From contig JAOAGY010000033.1 in the NCBI GenBank assembly GCA_026415505.1, positions 88,818 through 152,817 of the forward strand: a stretch of 64,000 nucleotides of DNA, in the 5' to 3' direction. The position numbers and the translations under genes were made by a program. Origin of the DNA: Chlorobiota bacterium. GTDB taxonomy: Bacteria; Bacteroidota; Ignavibacteria; Kapaibacteriales; NICIL-2. How positions within the stretch are numbered: the first letter of the stretch is position 1; each line of letters opens with the position of its first letter. The notes under the pieces are model-generated. The model was given only the letters and a program-made list of their open reading frames with translations, made no database searches and had not been told where the DNA came from. Positions 1 to 8,317 of the stretch are shown here, one piece after another.

Positions 1-379
1 CACCGATGACAACCACGTCGCTTGCCATATCGCGCGAGAGCTCTACGATGTCGGGAATTTCGCGGCGGCATGGAGGACACCACGTTGCCCAGAAGTTCAA
101 AAACACGACCTTGCCTTTTGCGTAGTCGGAAAGGCGAACGGTTTTACCGCTGGCATCTTTCCATGTGATGTCGATGAGCTTGCCTGCTGTCGGTTTGCCG
201 ACCGCGATGGCATCGACGATGTAATCAGCCGGACCTGCTGGCGCTGGCGGCGCAGCCTGCGAAGAAAACGATTGCTGGACGCTCGCCAGTGCAGATTGGT
301 GGAGTTGTCGGTCGCTCGACCGGTTGCACGCACCGATGAGAACCGCCGATGCCAGAGCTATTGCTGCAAATGCTTTCAT
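1..379 (-). CDS. TlpA-like thioredoxin-fold lipoprotein (C-terminus beyond window)
   Basis: Only the first 126 residues are present; the 3' end runs off the window start. A hydrophobic N-terminus ends in an LIGAC lipobox (Cys18), followed by a low-complexity Ala/Pro/Gln linker and a redoxin domain from about residue 60. The redox motif WCPPC (residues 100-104) sits in the typical FWATWCPPC context of TlpA/ResA proteins. Such proteins are membrane-tethered periplasmic thiol reductases, for example in cytochrome c maturation. The ATG overlaps the stop of the anti-sigma gene (ATGA), so the two are co-transcribed and probably translationally coupled. The exact substrate cannot be read from the sequence. 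Confidence 0.85.
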   Translation of the reverse strand, partial: MKAFAAIALASAVLIGACNRSSDRQLHQSALASVQQSFSSQAAPPAPAGPADYIVDAIAVGKPTAGKLIDITWKDASGKTVRLSDYAKGKVVFLNFWATWCPPCRREIPDIVELSRDMASDVVVIG

Positions 380-1149
380 ATCGCACCTTCGACGAAATAC
401 GTTGCTAAAACATCCTTCGGGACGCTTGCGACGACCGAGCAGTACACTGATTGTACGCGCCAGAACATCCACGAACGCTGGGCGACGTTTTCGGCGTACC
501 ACTTGCCCGATTGCGCATATGGCTCGACCGCCGCAGGCACGGCTAAAATACCGCGCTCGAAGAGTTCCTCCGGTGCCTGGTACATGTAAATGAGCGTATC
601 GCCGCGCTGATAGACAAAATGCGCGAGCTTTGTACCGTTGTGTTCGGAGACGACGCCGCCGACGAGTGTCGCTTTGAGCGGAATGTCCACGAGGCGGTAG
701 GAAACACCTTGCGATCGGAAAAATGCTACCAGCTCGTTGAAGTCGTGGGTCGCTTTTGCGACACTGAGTTTTCCTTGGACGATCAACTCGAAGTTCTGAA
801 GAGATTCGGCGCGGAAATCCGCCGGACGCTGCTTCCAGGGCGCAACGACGAGCAGCACGATTGCCGCAGCTGCAGCCGCAGCGATCCACATCCAACGCTG
901 CGCAATCCGTTCGACGAGCGGAGTGCTCGCCGAGCGGCGGGGAATGTCGGCGATGTTCAGCGTGCTCGGCTGGCGTTCCAACTGCCGCTGTGCTGCGATG
1001 CGGAGTCGCTGACGTGTCGCGCGCAGCAGTGCGACGTAGGCTTCGACGCGTGGGTCTTGCTGGCAGAGCTGGCGGTAGCGTTCCAGCTCTTCACTATTGG
1101 CACGACCATCGGCGATGGAGACGAGAAAATCTTTGTCGTCGAGTTTCAT
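376..1149 (-). CDS. Transmembrane anti-sigma factor, RsiW/ChrR-like without zinc motif
   Basis: 257 residues: a cytoplasmic helical N-terminus (about 1-80), one transmembrane helix rich in Ala/Ile/Val (about 88-105) and an extracytoplasmic domain. The C-terminal part has the LVGG...FVYQRGDTLIYMYQ pattern seen in many membrane anti-sigma factors. The N-terminal domain lacks the HxxxCxxC zinc site of ZAS anti-sigma factors; only one Cys is visible there. It overlaps the upstream ECF sigma gene by 4 bases and the downstream TlpA-like gene by 4 bases, the standard sigma/anti-sigma arrangement. The role is inferred from topology plus neighbourhood. Confidence 0.75.
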   Translation of the reverse strand: MKLDDKDFLVSIADGRANSEELERYRQLCQQDPRVEAYVALLRATRQRLRIAAQRQLERQPSTLNIADIPRRSASTPLVERIAQRWMWIAAAAAAAIVLLVVAPWKQRPADFRAESLQNFELIVQGKLSVAKATHDFNELVAFFRSQGVSYRLVDIPLKATLVGGVVSEHNGTKLAHFVYQRGDTLIYMYQAPEELFERGILAVPAAVEPYAQSGKWYAENVAQRSWMFWRVQSVYCSVVASVPKDVLATYFVEGAI

Positions 1150-1826
1150 TGGCGATCTCCCTCGGTGTTATCGATGTCGAAACGCTCGGCTGCTTGTGCG
1201 GTGTCGAAGCCGCGCTTGCGGGCGTAGTCCACCAAGCGCTTGGCTAATGCGGCGCGAGCGCGATGCAAACGGGATCGAACGGTCCCGACAGGGCAACCGA
1301 GAAATTCGGCTGCTTCCTCGTAGGAAAAGTCCTCGATGTCGCAGAGAATCACAACTGTGCGGAATTCGTCCGACAACGAATCGAGTGCTTCGAGAACGTC
1401 GTCGTCGAGCATGCGTTCGAACTGCTCGGTGAGAGTATCGCTCGATGGTACTTGGTCCGGACGCAAGCTTTCGTAGAACTCTTCGATCTCGTCGTAGGAG
1501 ACCGACTCGCCGCTCCGTTTGTCGCTGCGGTACTTGTTGATGAACGTGTTTTTGCAGATGGTCAGCAGCCACGCTCTGGCATTGGTTCCCGGCGAGAAAC
1601 TGTCGAGAAAGCGGAACGCTTTCAGATACGTTTCCTGCACCAGGTCGTCGGCATCGTCCGGATCGCGGCACAGCCGAAGCGCGAACGATCGCACTGCTGC
1701 CATGTGCGGAACCAGCTCGCGCTCGAAAAGTGCCGTTCGTTCTTTGTGCGTCATCGTCGGTTCTGCCTGTGACGTGAGCGAATATACTTCCATCGGTGTC
1801 TCGGCAGCGATTGTGACAGTGGTCAT
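1146..1826 (-). CDS. ECF-family RNA polymerase sigma factor
   Basis: 226 residues from the first ATG. Region 2 is clear (DADDLVQETYLKAF, then a Trp-containing AWLLTICKNTF segment). Region 4 carries the DIEDFSYEEAAEFLGCPVGT helix-turn-helix, followed by RSRLHRARAAL. Family members are usually about 190-200 residues, so internal ATGs at 1793 or 1754 are possible true starts. Its stop overlaps the start of the anti-sigma gene by 4 bases, so it probably heads a three-gene operon (sigma, anti-sigma, TlpA-like lipoprotein). It diverges from lon. Confidence 0.92.
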   Translation of the reverse strand: MTTVTIAAETPMEVYSLTSQAEPTMTHKERTALFERELVPHMAAVRSFALRLCRDPDDADDLVQETYLKAFRFLDSFSPGTNARAWLLTICKNTFINKYRSDKRSGESVSYDEIEEFYESLRPDQVPSSDTLTEQFERMLDDDVLEALDSLSDEFRTVVILCDIEDFSYEEAAEFLGCPVGTVRSRLHRARAALAKRLVDYARKRGFDTAQAAERFDIDNTEGDRQ

Positions 1827-1940
1827 TGTGCTGTGTGCGCGTGATGAAACTGGTTGCTAAACGCAGCGTGCGGGTTGCGAGTTCCGCTCACAAATGTCAA
1901 TTTTGCCGCGTCCGGATGTCGCACGAACCAGATGTAAGTC

Positions 1941-4361
1941 ATGGCGCCGAGAATTCCCCAGCCGCTTTCTGTCGAACAGTTACGGTGGCGATGCGATGAA
2001 CGCATTTTTCGCTTCCGAACGACGAAAGAACTCGTGCCGCTGCGAGGGATCGTCGGTCAGCATCGAGCCATCGAAGCGATCAAAATGGGAGCAGCGATCC
2101 AATCACGCGGGTTCAACATTTTCGTGATGAGTCTGCTGGGGACGGGAAGACTGACGACGATCAAGCAAGTGCTCGAACCGATCGCACAGCAACGACGTGA
2201 TTTGTACGATTTCGCCTACGTCCACAACTTCGTCAATCCCGCGATGCCGCGCTTGCTTCGCTTTCGTGCCGGGAAGGCACGACAGTTCGCAAAAGCGCTC
2301 GCGAGCACGATCGAATTTCTGCGAGGACGTATCGCCGAGCTGTTCCGCGAAGAATCCTTCCAGCGTAGCCGCAGTGCGATCGCACAGCGATTCCGCACCA
2401 AAGAGGCAGCACTTGTCGAACAGTTCAACCGACGCATCTCACCGCATGGGTTCACGCTGGCGCAGGTGAGCGACGCCGACGGCTCGACACGCTACGAGCT
2501 ATTGGCACTCGTTCGCGGCAAACCGACGACGCTCGACGAAATCGCTCGGCTGGTCAGCGAAGGCAAGCTCAGCGAGCGACGAGCCGAACGCATCGTCCGC
2601 ACCTACATGAAACTGCGCGAAGAGCTGGTGACGATGAGCTACGAAGGTCTCGAAATGCAGCGCGCCTACGAGCAAGCATTGCTCGAACACGCACGCAAAG
2701 CAGCGGGCATCATCGTCTCGGCTGCTTTCGACGAACTGCGCACACGATTCCCCGAAGAAGCAGTCGCCGAGTTTCTCAGCGAGTGCGAACGCGACATGAT
2801 CGCCAATGTCGAGATTTTCTCGCCGCAGTATTCCTCCACCGATGCGGAATTGCCCGATGGACGCACGCTCGCCGACAAGCTCAAGGAATACACGGTCAAC
2901 ATCATCGTGGACAATTCCCAGTTGCTCTCGGCGCCGATCATCATCGAGACGTTCCCGACGTACACGAACCTATTCGGCACAATCGAGCGCCGATACGATC
3001 GCAGCGGGATGGTTCACACGGACTTTACCATGATCAAAGCCGGTGCGGTTTTGCGCGCCGACGGTGGCTATCTCATCGTCAATGCCAGCGACGTTCTCGC
3101 CGACGCACACGTTTGGCAAACGCTCAAGCGCGTTCTGCTCTACGGCAAGCTGGAAATTCAATCACTCGACGGCAGTGGCGGCATCGCACTCAAGCCGGAG
3201 TTGATCGACGTCAACGTCAAGGTCATCATGCTCGGCGACTACCAAACGTACCTGACACTGTCGGCGCTCGAGGAGGATTTCAACAAAATGTTCAAAGTTG
3301 CTGCCGAGTTCGATTACGAAACCGATCGCAGCGAAAAAATGCTCCAGAACTACGCTCGATTCGTCGCGCGGTTGGTCGAAGAGGAAAACGTCCTCCATGC
3401 ACGTCCGTCGGGCGTTGCTGCTCTCATCGAGTGGGCGGTCGAACGCGCCGAGGACAAGAACAAAATCACCATCAACTTCAGCGACGTTTCCGACGTCATT
3501 CGCGAAGCGTCGTTCGTGGCGCGACATCAACGCAAAAAGTACTTCGACCGTGCCTGCGTCGAAGAAGCGCTCCGGCTGCGTCGGCGCCGAACCGAGCTGC
3601 AGGACGTCAAGATCAAAAGCCAAATCTTGAGCGGTGTGCTCATGATCGAAACGCGTGGCGAGCGCATCGGTCAAATCAACGGGCTGACGGTGTATTCGAC
3701 CGGCTTGGTATCGTTCGGCAAACCAGCACGCATCACAGCATCGACCGGCGCAGGCAATGCCGGCATCATCGACATCGAGCACGAAGCTCAACTCGGCGGC
3801 AACATCTATCGCAAAGGTGTCTTGACGATACCCGGACTGCTCCGTGAATACTTCGGGCAACGTCGCCCGCTGGCGCTATCGGCGAGCATCAGCTTCGAGC
3901 AGAACTACGGCGGCATAGATGGCGACAGCGCCAGCTTAGCCGAACTCTATGCGCTGCTGTCCTCGCTGGCACGTGTACCGCTTCGCCAATCTGTGGCTGT
4001 TACTGGTAGCATCAACCAGAAAGGCGATGTTCAGCCGGTCGGAGGCGTCAACGAAAAAATCGTCGGCTTTTTCGAAATCTGTCAGCAACACGGACTCGAC
4101 GGTTCGCACGGCGTTATCGTCCCGCGCCAAAACGTCGCCGATTTGATGCTCCCCGAAGAGCTGATCGCTGCTGCCGAACAAGGACTGTTCCACGTCTGGG
4201 CGATCGGTCATTTCACCGAGGGCATCCCGATACTGACCGGCATGGAAGCGGGAGAGATGCTAGCCGATTTCACCTATCCGCCGGGGACGTTCATGCATGC
4301 AGTGGATCGGCGGCTGGAAGAACTCGCGCTCGTTGCGCGGGACTACACGCGGACACTTTAG
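1941..4361 (+). CDS. Lon-type ATP-dependent protease with N-terminal AAA domain (LonB/Lon-like group)
   Basis: 806 residues. The N-terminal half is an AAA domain of the AAA_32 type: VGQHRAIEAIKMGAAI, then a Walker A region that reads LLGTGRLTT rather than canonical GxxGxGKT, as is usual in this subfamily. The C-terminal Lon protease domain holds the catalytic Ser663 in GDSAS and Lys706 in GGVNEKI, the Ser-Lys dyad of the S16 family. Members degrade unfolded or regulatory proteins in the cytoplasm or at the membrane. A near-consensus promoter box (CAATTTTG at 1898-1905, with TTG 20 bases upstream) precedes the ATG. The stop is shared with the convergent ruvC gene through TTAG. Confidence 0.9.
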   Translation: MAPRIPQPLSVEQLRWRCDERIFRFRTTKELVPLRGIVGQHRAIEAIKMGAAIQSRGFNIFVMSLLGTGRLTTIKQVLEPIAQQRRDLYDFAYVHNFVNPAMPRLLRFRAGKARQFAKALASTIEFLRGRIAELFREESFQRSRSAIAQRFRTKEAALVEQFNRRISPHGFTLAQVSDADGSTRYELLALVRGKPTTLDEIARLVSEGKLSERRAERIVRTYMKLREELVTMSYEGLEMQRAYEQALLEHARKAAGIIVSAAFDELRTRFPEEAVAEFLSECERDMIANVEIFSPQYSSTDAELPDGRTLADKLKEYTVNIIVDNSQLLSAPIIIETFPTYTNLFGTIERRYDRSGMVHTDFTMIKAGAVLRADGGYLIVNASDVLADAHVWQTLKRVLLYGKLEIQSLDGSGGIALKPELIDVNVKVIMLGDYQTYLTLSALEEDFNKMFKVAAEFDYETDRSEKMLQNYARFVARLVEEENVLHARPSGVAALIEWAVERAEDKNKITINFSDVSDVIREASFVARHQRKKYFDRACVEEALRLRRRRTELQDVKIKSQILSGVLMIETRGERIGQINGLTVYSTGLVSFGKPARITASTGAGNAGIIDIEHEAQLGGNIYRKGVLTIPGLLREYFGQRRPLALSASISFEQNYGGIDGDSASLAELYALLSSLARVPLRQSVAVTGSINQKGDVQPVGGVNEKIVGFFEICQQHGLDGSHGVIVPRQNVADLMLPEELIAAAEQGLFHVWAIGHFTEGIPILTGMEAGEMLADFTYPPGTFMHAVDRRLEELALVARDYTRTL

Positions 4362-4918
4362 CGACCGACGATGCGATCGGGATTACGCTCGAGATACTCG
4401 TGCCAACTCGATACTCTGCCAGCGCGGCGTTTCGACGACTGCGGCGGTGCGCTTTGCAGGGCATGCGCGATCGCGACTGCCAGCGCATCGGTCGCATCGA
4501 GAAACTCCGGCGTTTCCTCGATGTCGAGCATCGCTCTGACCATGAACGAAACTTGCTCTTTCGATGCGTTTCCTTTGCCGGTGATGCTGCGCTTGATCAG
4601 CCGTGCTGCGTATTCGGCGATCGGCAAGTTGTGCTGCGCTGCAACGAGCATCGCCACACCACGCGCATGCGCCAGCTTCAAGAGCGATTGCACGTTCCGC
4701 GCGTAGAAGAGCGCTTCCATCGCCGCCACATGCGGTCGGGTGCGCTCGACCACTGCCGACAAGCGCGCGTGAATGTGAACAAGGCGATCGGGGAGTTCGT
4801 TGCTGGCGCGCCGCGCTTCGACGACGCCGTATTCGACGAGCGAAAACCGATTGCCGCGAACGTCCACGACGCCGTAACCGCAAACGATCGAGCCAGGGTC
4901 AATCCCGAGAATGCGCAT
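4358..4918 (-). CDS. ruvC: Holliday junction endonuclease RuvC
   Basis: 186 residues, close to the family norm. The protein starts with ILGIDPGS (Asp7) and has Glu68 in AMEALFY and Asp141/Asp144 in FLDATDALAVAIAHA, the acidic residues that bind Mg2+ in RuvC resolvases. RuvC cuts four-way junctions as part of RuvABC during homologous recombination. The start lies 20 bases inside the 3' end of the upstream Dna2-like helicase gene, so the two are coupled. A C-terminal extension of about 20 basic residues follows the last catalytic helix. Confidence 0.97.
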   Translation of the reverse strand: MRILGIDPGSIVCGYGVVDVRGNRFSLVEYGVVEARRASNELPDRLVHIHARLSAVVERTRPHVAAMEALFYARNVQSLLKLAHARGVAMLVAAQHNLPIAEYAARLIKRSITGKGNASKEQVSFMVRAMLDIEETPEFLDATDALAVAIAHALQSAPPQSSKRRAGRVSSWHEYLERNPDRIVGR

Positions 4919-7900
4919 GTGCGGGTACCTCTATTGCGTTGGTGTTCGGGGGCGAAAGCTCTTCGAGTGCATCGCACCACGACAGCGCGACACCTCGCTG
5001 CCGGATGTGTTCGACCAGTCCCGCATACGCGGGGCTGCGACGGAGAATCTCGGCATTGCCGATGACGATCACCTGCTGACGAGCACGCGTGAGCGCGACG
5101 TTGAGTTTGCGGTCGATGGTGCGCCCATCGAGCACGGTCGGCGATTCGATGAGCTTCAGCTCGTGCGGTGCATTGACTGCGCACGACAGGATGATGTGAT
5201 CGCGCTCGGAGCCTTGGAATCGTTCGACTGTGTCCACGGTCACTGTCCGCGCCAGCTTGCCGAGCTCTGCGACGATCGTGCGTATCTGTTTGCGAAAAGG
5301 TGTGACGATGCCGATGGTGCGCGGCGCATCGGTGCCGAAGCTGCGTGCGAGCCTGGCGGCGCAAGCAGCAGCGATAGCGGCTTCGGTGCGATTGTAGCCG
5401 GTGTGCGGTTCCGACGGTGTCTCGATGAACACGAGCCGTCGGCAAAGCCAGAGCGGCATGCCGTCGCGGCGTGCGATTTCCGAATCCTCCTTCTGCCACG
5501 GATGGACGGTGCCGAATTCGATGCCGTAAAACGCACGTCCGGGATATTCGGCGATCGTTCGGTGCATCCGTGCTTGCTCGGTGAGTCTGCCATGCGCCCA
5601 GTGCCAGCCGTTTCGTTTGGCGATGCGGAGCAGTCGCTCGAAGAGCGAAACGTTCAGCCGACGCAACTCGATCTCGTCGAGCAACGGGTGAGACGCAGCA
5701 GAGCAGCGTTCTTCTTGTTGCACGACCGCGGGCAGTTGGCACGCATCGCCGATCATGATGAAACGCTCGACACGCGAGACGACACCCAGCAGGTGAGGTT
5801 CGAGCAATTGCGCCGCTTCGTCAACGATCGCTGTGCTGAACGCTTTCAATTCGAACAGTGCCGGATTGGCATTGAGGAACGGCACCGTTGCCACGACGAT
5901 CCGCGCGCGATCGAGGCGTTCGGCGAGATCGTCGAACGATTCGCTGCGCGCAGCGGCTGCGAAGGCGATGTCGGCATGTTCAGTGCTTTCGAGCGTTCCC
6001 ATCCGCACGAGCAGTCCTTCACCGGCGAATTCGGCGAGTGCCGAACAGATTTCGTCCACCGCGCGATTGGTCAGTGCTGCGCAGAGTATCGTTTCGCGGG
6101 GATCGTCGAGCAAGCGAGCGACCATCGTGCGCAGCATCGTGCGCGTTTTGCCCGTGCCCGGCGGTCCTTCGAGCAAAAAATAATCACGCGCACCGAGCGC
6201 TCGGCACAGCAGCTCGTACTGCGTGTCGGTCATGTGCGGTGGGCGTTCGACGGCGATCGTCTCGGAACGAGGCGGCGTGTTGCCGAGCAGCAACTGCCGT
6301 TTCTCGGTCGGGAGTCGCACAAAATCGGCACACGCACGCACCATGCTTTCGACACCGACCGAGAGCACGTCGGCATCGAGCGCCCAGAATTGCTCGTGCT
6401 GCAGCGGCTCGCGGTCGAACAGCTTGTTCCGCAAGCTCACGACCACACCAGTGTCGCCGATACGGCGAACGGTGCACTTGTACACTTGCCCGATGATGTT
6501 GCCTTTTCCGTCGAGCGCCGAGTGTGGATAGAGCACGGCGATGTCCCCGCTGCGAAAAGGTGAAATGCTCGGTGTTCGGTCGGTGAACGAAAACGCAAGG
6601 TATCCGTTGGCAAGGTCGCTTTCGTCCGGAACGAAACGGAGCCACGTCAGCGACGAGAGTTGCTCGGTTTTTTCGGCGATGCTCACTTGCCACAGCGACG
6701 AAAAACCACCGCCGCGCAAACTATTGCCGAGCATCTCTGCGATCCACTCGCGCAAGGCGAATGCGACGAACGCCCGAACGTAGAGCGATTCTTGCTCGGA
6801 AAGTGCGTTGACGGCTCGTTGCCATCGGAGGAGTTCCTCGCGATAAAGCTCCGGCATGTGCTCGGCAGCGAGTGTCGCCAATTTTTCGAACGCACCGAAT
6901 CGCCGGTGCGCGATCGCCCAGTAGGTCGCCACGATGGCATTGCGCATGGCGATAAAGTCGGCTTTGAAATCGCGAACGTTCGGTGCGTTGCGGAGCGGAT
7001 CGTCGCTGGCTTGCGAGTAGAGAATCGAGCTCGTGCCTTGCCGACCCGGTATTGCCGCATCGAGCAGAAGATTGTAGCCGGCGACTTGCATCGCATGGCT
7101 CGGGCGCATTCCGATCGTGTAGTGCTTGCCGTTGGACGATGCCAGTTGCTGAATCGGGGGCGGAGAGCCGGATTTGAGTTCGACGACGTTGCACACCGAT
7201 CGGTCGCTTTCGTCCTGCAAGAGAACGTCGAGCCGACCCTGAATGCCGTAGAGCGGAGCGATGAACGTCGGCTCGGTGGTCGCCCGACCGTGAAAGTGCT
7301 CGATGACGCGTCGAATCGTTCCCAGATGGTTGCCGACGATATCGGCGATGGCGTCGAGCGAGGTGTCGCCGCTTTTCAGCGCCGCCAAAACGTCGAGGTA
7401 TCGCGCACGTGCGGCACGGTCGATCGCTGCTGCCGTTTCTGCCCCAGGATTGGCGAGCAATTCGTCGAAACACGCGTTGACGATCGTTCCGACGATCGCC
7501 GACTCTTTGAGCTCGATTGGCTGAAGCAAACGCCAGAGCGCGAAAAGGTGCGAGTTGACGCTACCGGTGAAACACTCGGCGACAGTGGTCACATCGAGCA
7601 AGAGATCGGGCTGGAGAACCACGATCGTATCGTCGGTGCACACGAGCGTGTCGGGTTGTCGCGTGGCTGCTCCGACGACGTGAACGATAGCGCCACGCCA
7701 GCAGAGCGTCGCCAGCGATCGCCATCGCCTGTTCAGATGCACTCGAAGCGTCCGTCGGGAATCTTCGCGTGTGCAGACGAGAACGGGAATCTCGCTACCG
7801 GTGCTGTCGTGGATCGTCGTGCGATCGGTGACGACGAGGCGAAAGACGTCGCCGGCGGATTCGTCGGGAGCCGAAAGCGGAACGTCGGCACATTCGACCT

Positions 7901-8258
7901 GTCGCTCCGGCTCGTTATGCCAGAAAAGCCACGCTCGCAGCACATCGAAAATCGGGCGAAGCTGCTCGGGCGGATACTCGATGCGGCGACGCTCGATGTC
8001 CGTCAACCGCGCACGCACTCGCTCGAGCGAGTCAGCCATCTGCGCAGGCACACGAAGCGCTTGGTGTGCGTACACCTGCCGTGCTGCGAGATTGGCGAAA
8101 CTCTGCAGCTCGTCGTCGGTCGCCAGCGCGTAGGATGTACGAAGCACGAGCGTCAACTGAGCGCACAACTCGAACGTGGAAGCGGACTCGTCGCGCTCGA
8201 TGGCGTCGAGCCGAGCGAGCAATTCGGCAACTTCGTCCGGCGTCAGTCGTCGTGCCAT
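4899..8258 (-). CDS. Dna2-like SF1 helicase with N-terminal PD-(D/E)XK nuclease domain
   Basis: 1119 residues from the ATG at 8258. The nuclease core is complete: Asp344 (GIQGRLDV), Glu360 and Lys362 (VVELKSG) and Gln391/Tyr395 (QVAGY). The helicase core is of the DNA2/NAM7 type: Walker A GPPGTGKT (698-705), Walker B DEAAQ (813-817), GDACQLPAVV, ERFQGSERD and a final NVALTRARQQ motif. No Cys cluster follows the nuclease motif, so the Fe-S cluster of eukaryotic Dna2 and Cas4/AddB nucleases seems to be absent. It probably processes DNA ends or flaps in recombination, since it lies between recJ (59 bases upstream) and ruvC (20-base overlap). Confidence 0.85.
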   Translation of the reverse strand: MARRLTPDEVAELLARLDAIERDESASTFELCAQLTLVLRTSYALATDDELQSFANLAARQVYAHQALRVPAQMADSLERVRARLTDIERRRIEYPPEQLRPIFDVLRAWLFWHNEPERQVECADVPLSAPDESAGDVFRLVVTDRTTIHDSTGSEIPVLVCTREDSRRTLRVHLNRRWRSLATLCWRGAIVHVVGAATRQPDTLVCTDDTIVVLQPDLLLDVTTVAECFTGSVNSHLFALWRLLQPIELKESAIVGTIVNACFDELLANPGAETAAAIDRAARARYLDVLAALKSGDTSLDAIADIVGNHLGTIRRVIEHFHGRATTEPTFIAPLYGIQGRLDVLLQDESDRSVCNVVELKSGSPPPIQQLASSNGKHYTIGMRPSHAMQVAGYNLLLDAAIPGRQGTSSILYSQASDDPLRNAPNVRDFKADFIAMRNAIVATYWAIAHRRFGAFEKLATLAAEHMPELYREELLRWQRAVNALSEQESLYVRAFVAFALREWIAEMLGNSLRGGGFSSLWQVSIAEKTEQLSSLTWLRFVPDESDLANGYLAFSFTDRTPSISPFRSGDIAVLYPHSALDGKGNIIGQVYKCTVRRIGDTGVVVSLRNKLFDREPLQHEQFWALDADVLSVGVESMVRACADFVRLPTEKRQLLLGNTPPRSETIAVERPPHMTDTQYELLCRALGARDYFLLEGPPGTGKTRTMLRTMVARLLDDPRETILCAALTNRAVDEICSALAEFAGEGLLVRMGTLESTEHADIAFAAAARSESFDDLAERLDRARIVVATVPFLNANPALFELKAFSTAIVDEAAQLLEPHLLGVVSRVERFIMIGDACQLPAVVQQEERCSAASHPLLDEIELRRLNVSLFERLLRIAKRNGWHWAHGRLTEQARMHRTIAEYPGRAFYGIEFGTVHPWQKEDSEIARRDGMPLWLCRRLVFIETPSEPHTGYNRTEAAIAAACAARLARSFGTDAPRTIGIVTPFRKQIRTIVAELGKLARTVTVDTVERFQGSERDHIILSCAVNAPHELKLIESPTVLDGRTIDRKLNVALTRARQQVIVIGNAEILRRSPAYAGLVEHIRQRGVALSWCDALEELSPPNTNAIEVPAHAHSRD

Positions 8259-8317
8259 TGCGGATGGGGGAAGGTTCGCGGCAAATATCGCATGCCGGTG
8301 CGGTACCGGACGGCGTT

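Noticed and set aside
2783..3847. 354-codon frame inside lon in another frame
   Set aside because: Extremely rich in Arg and His, typical of out-of-frame translation of GC-rich genes; no motifs.
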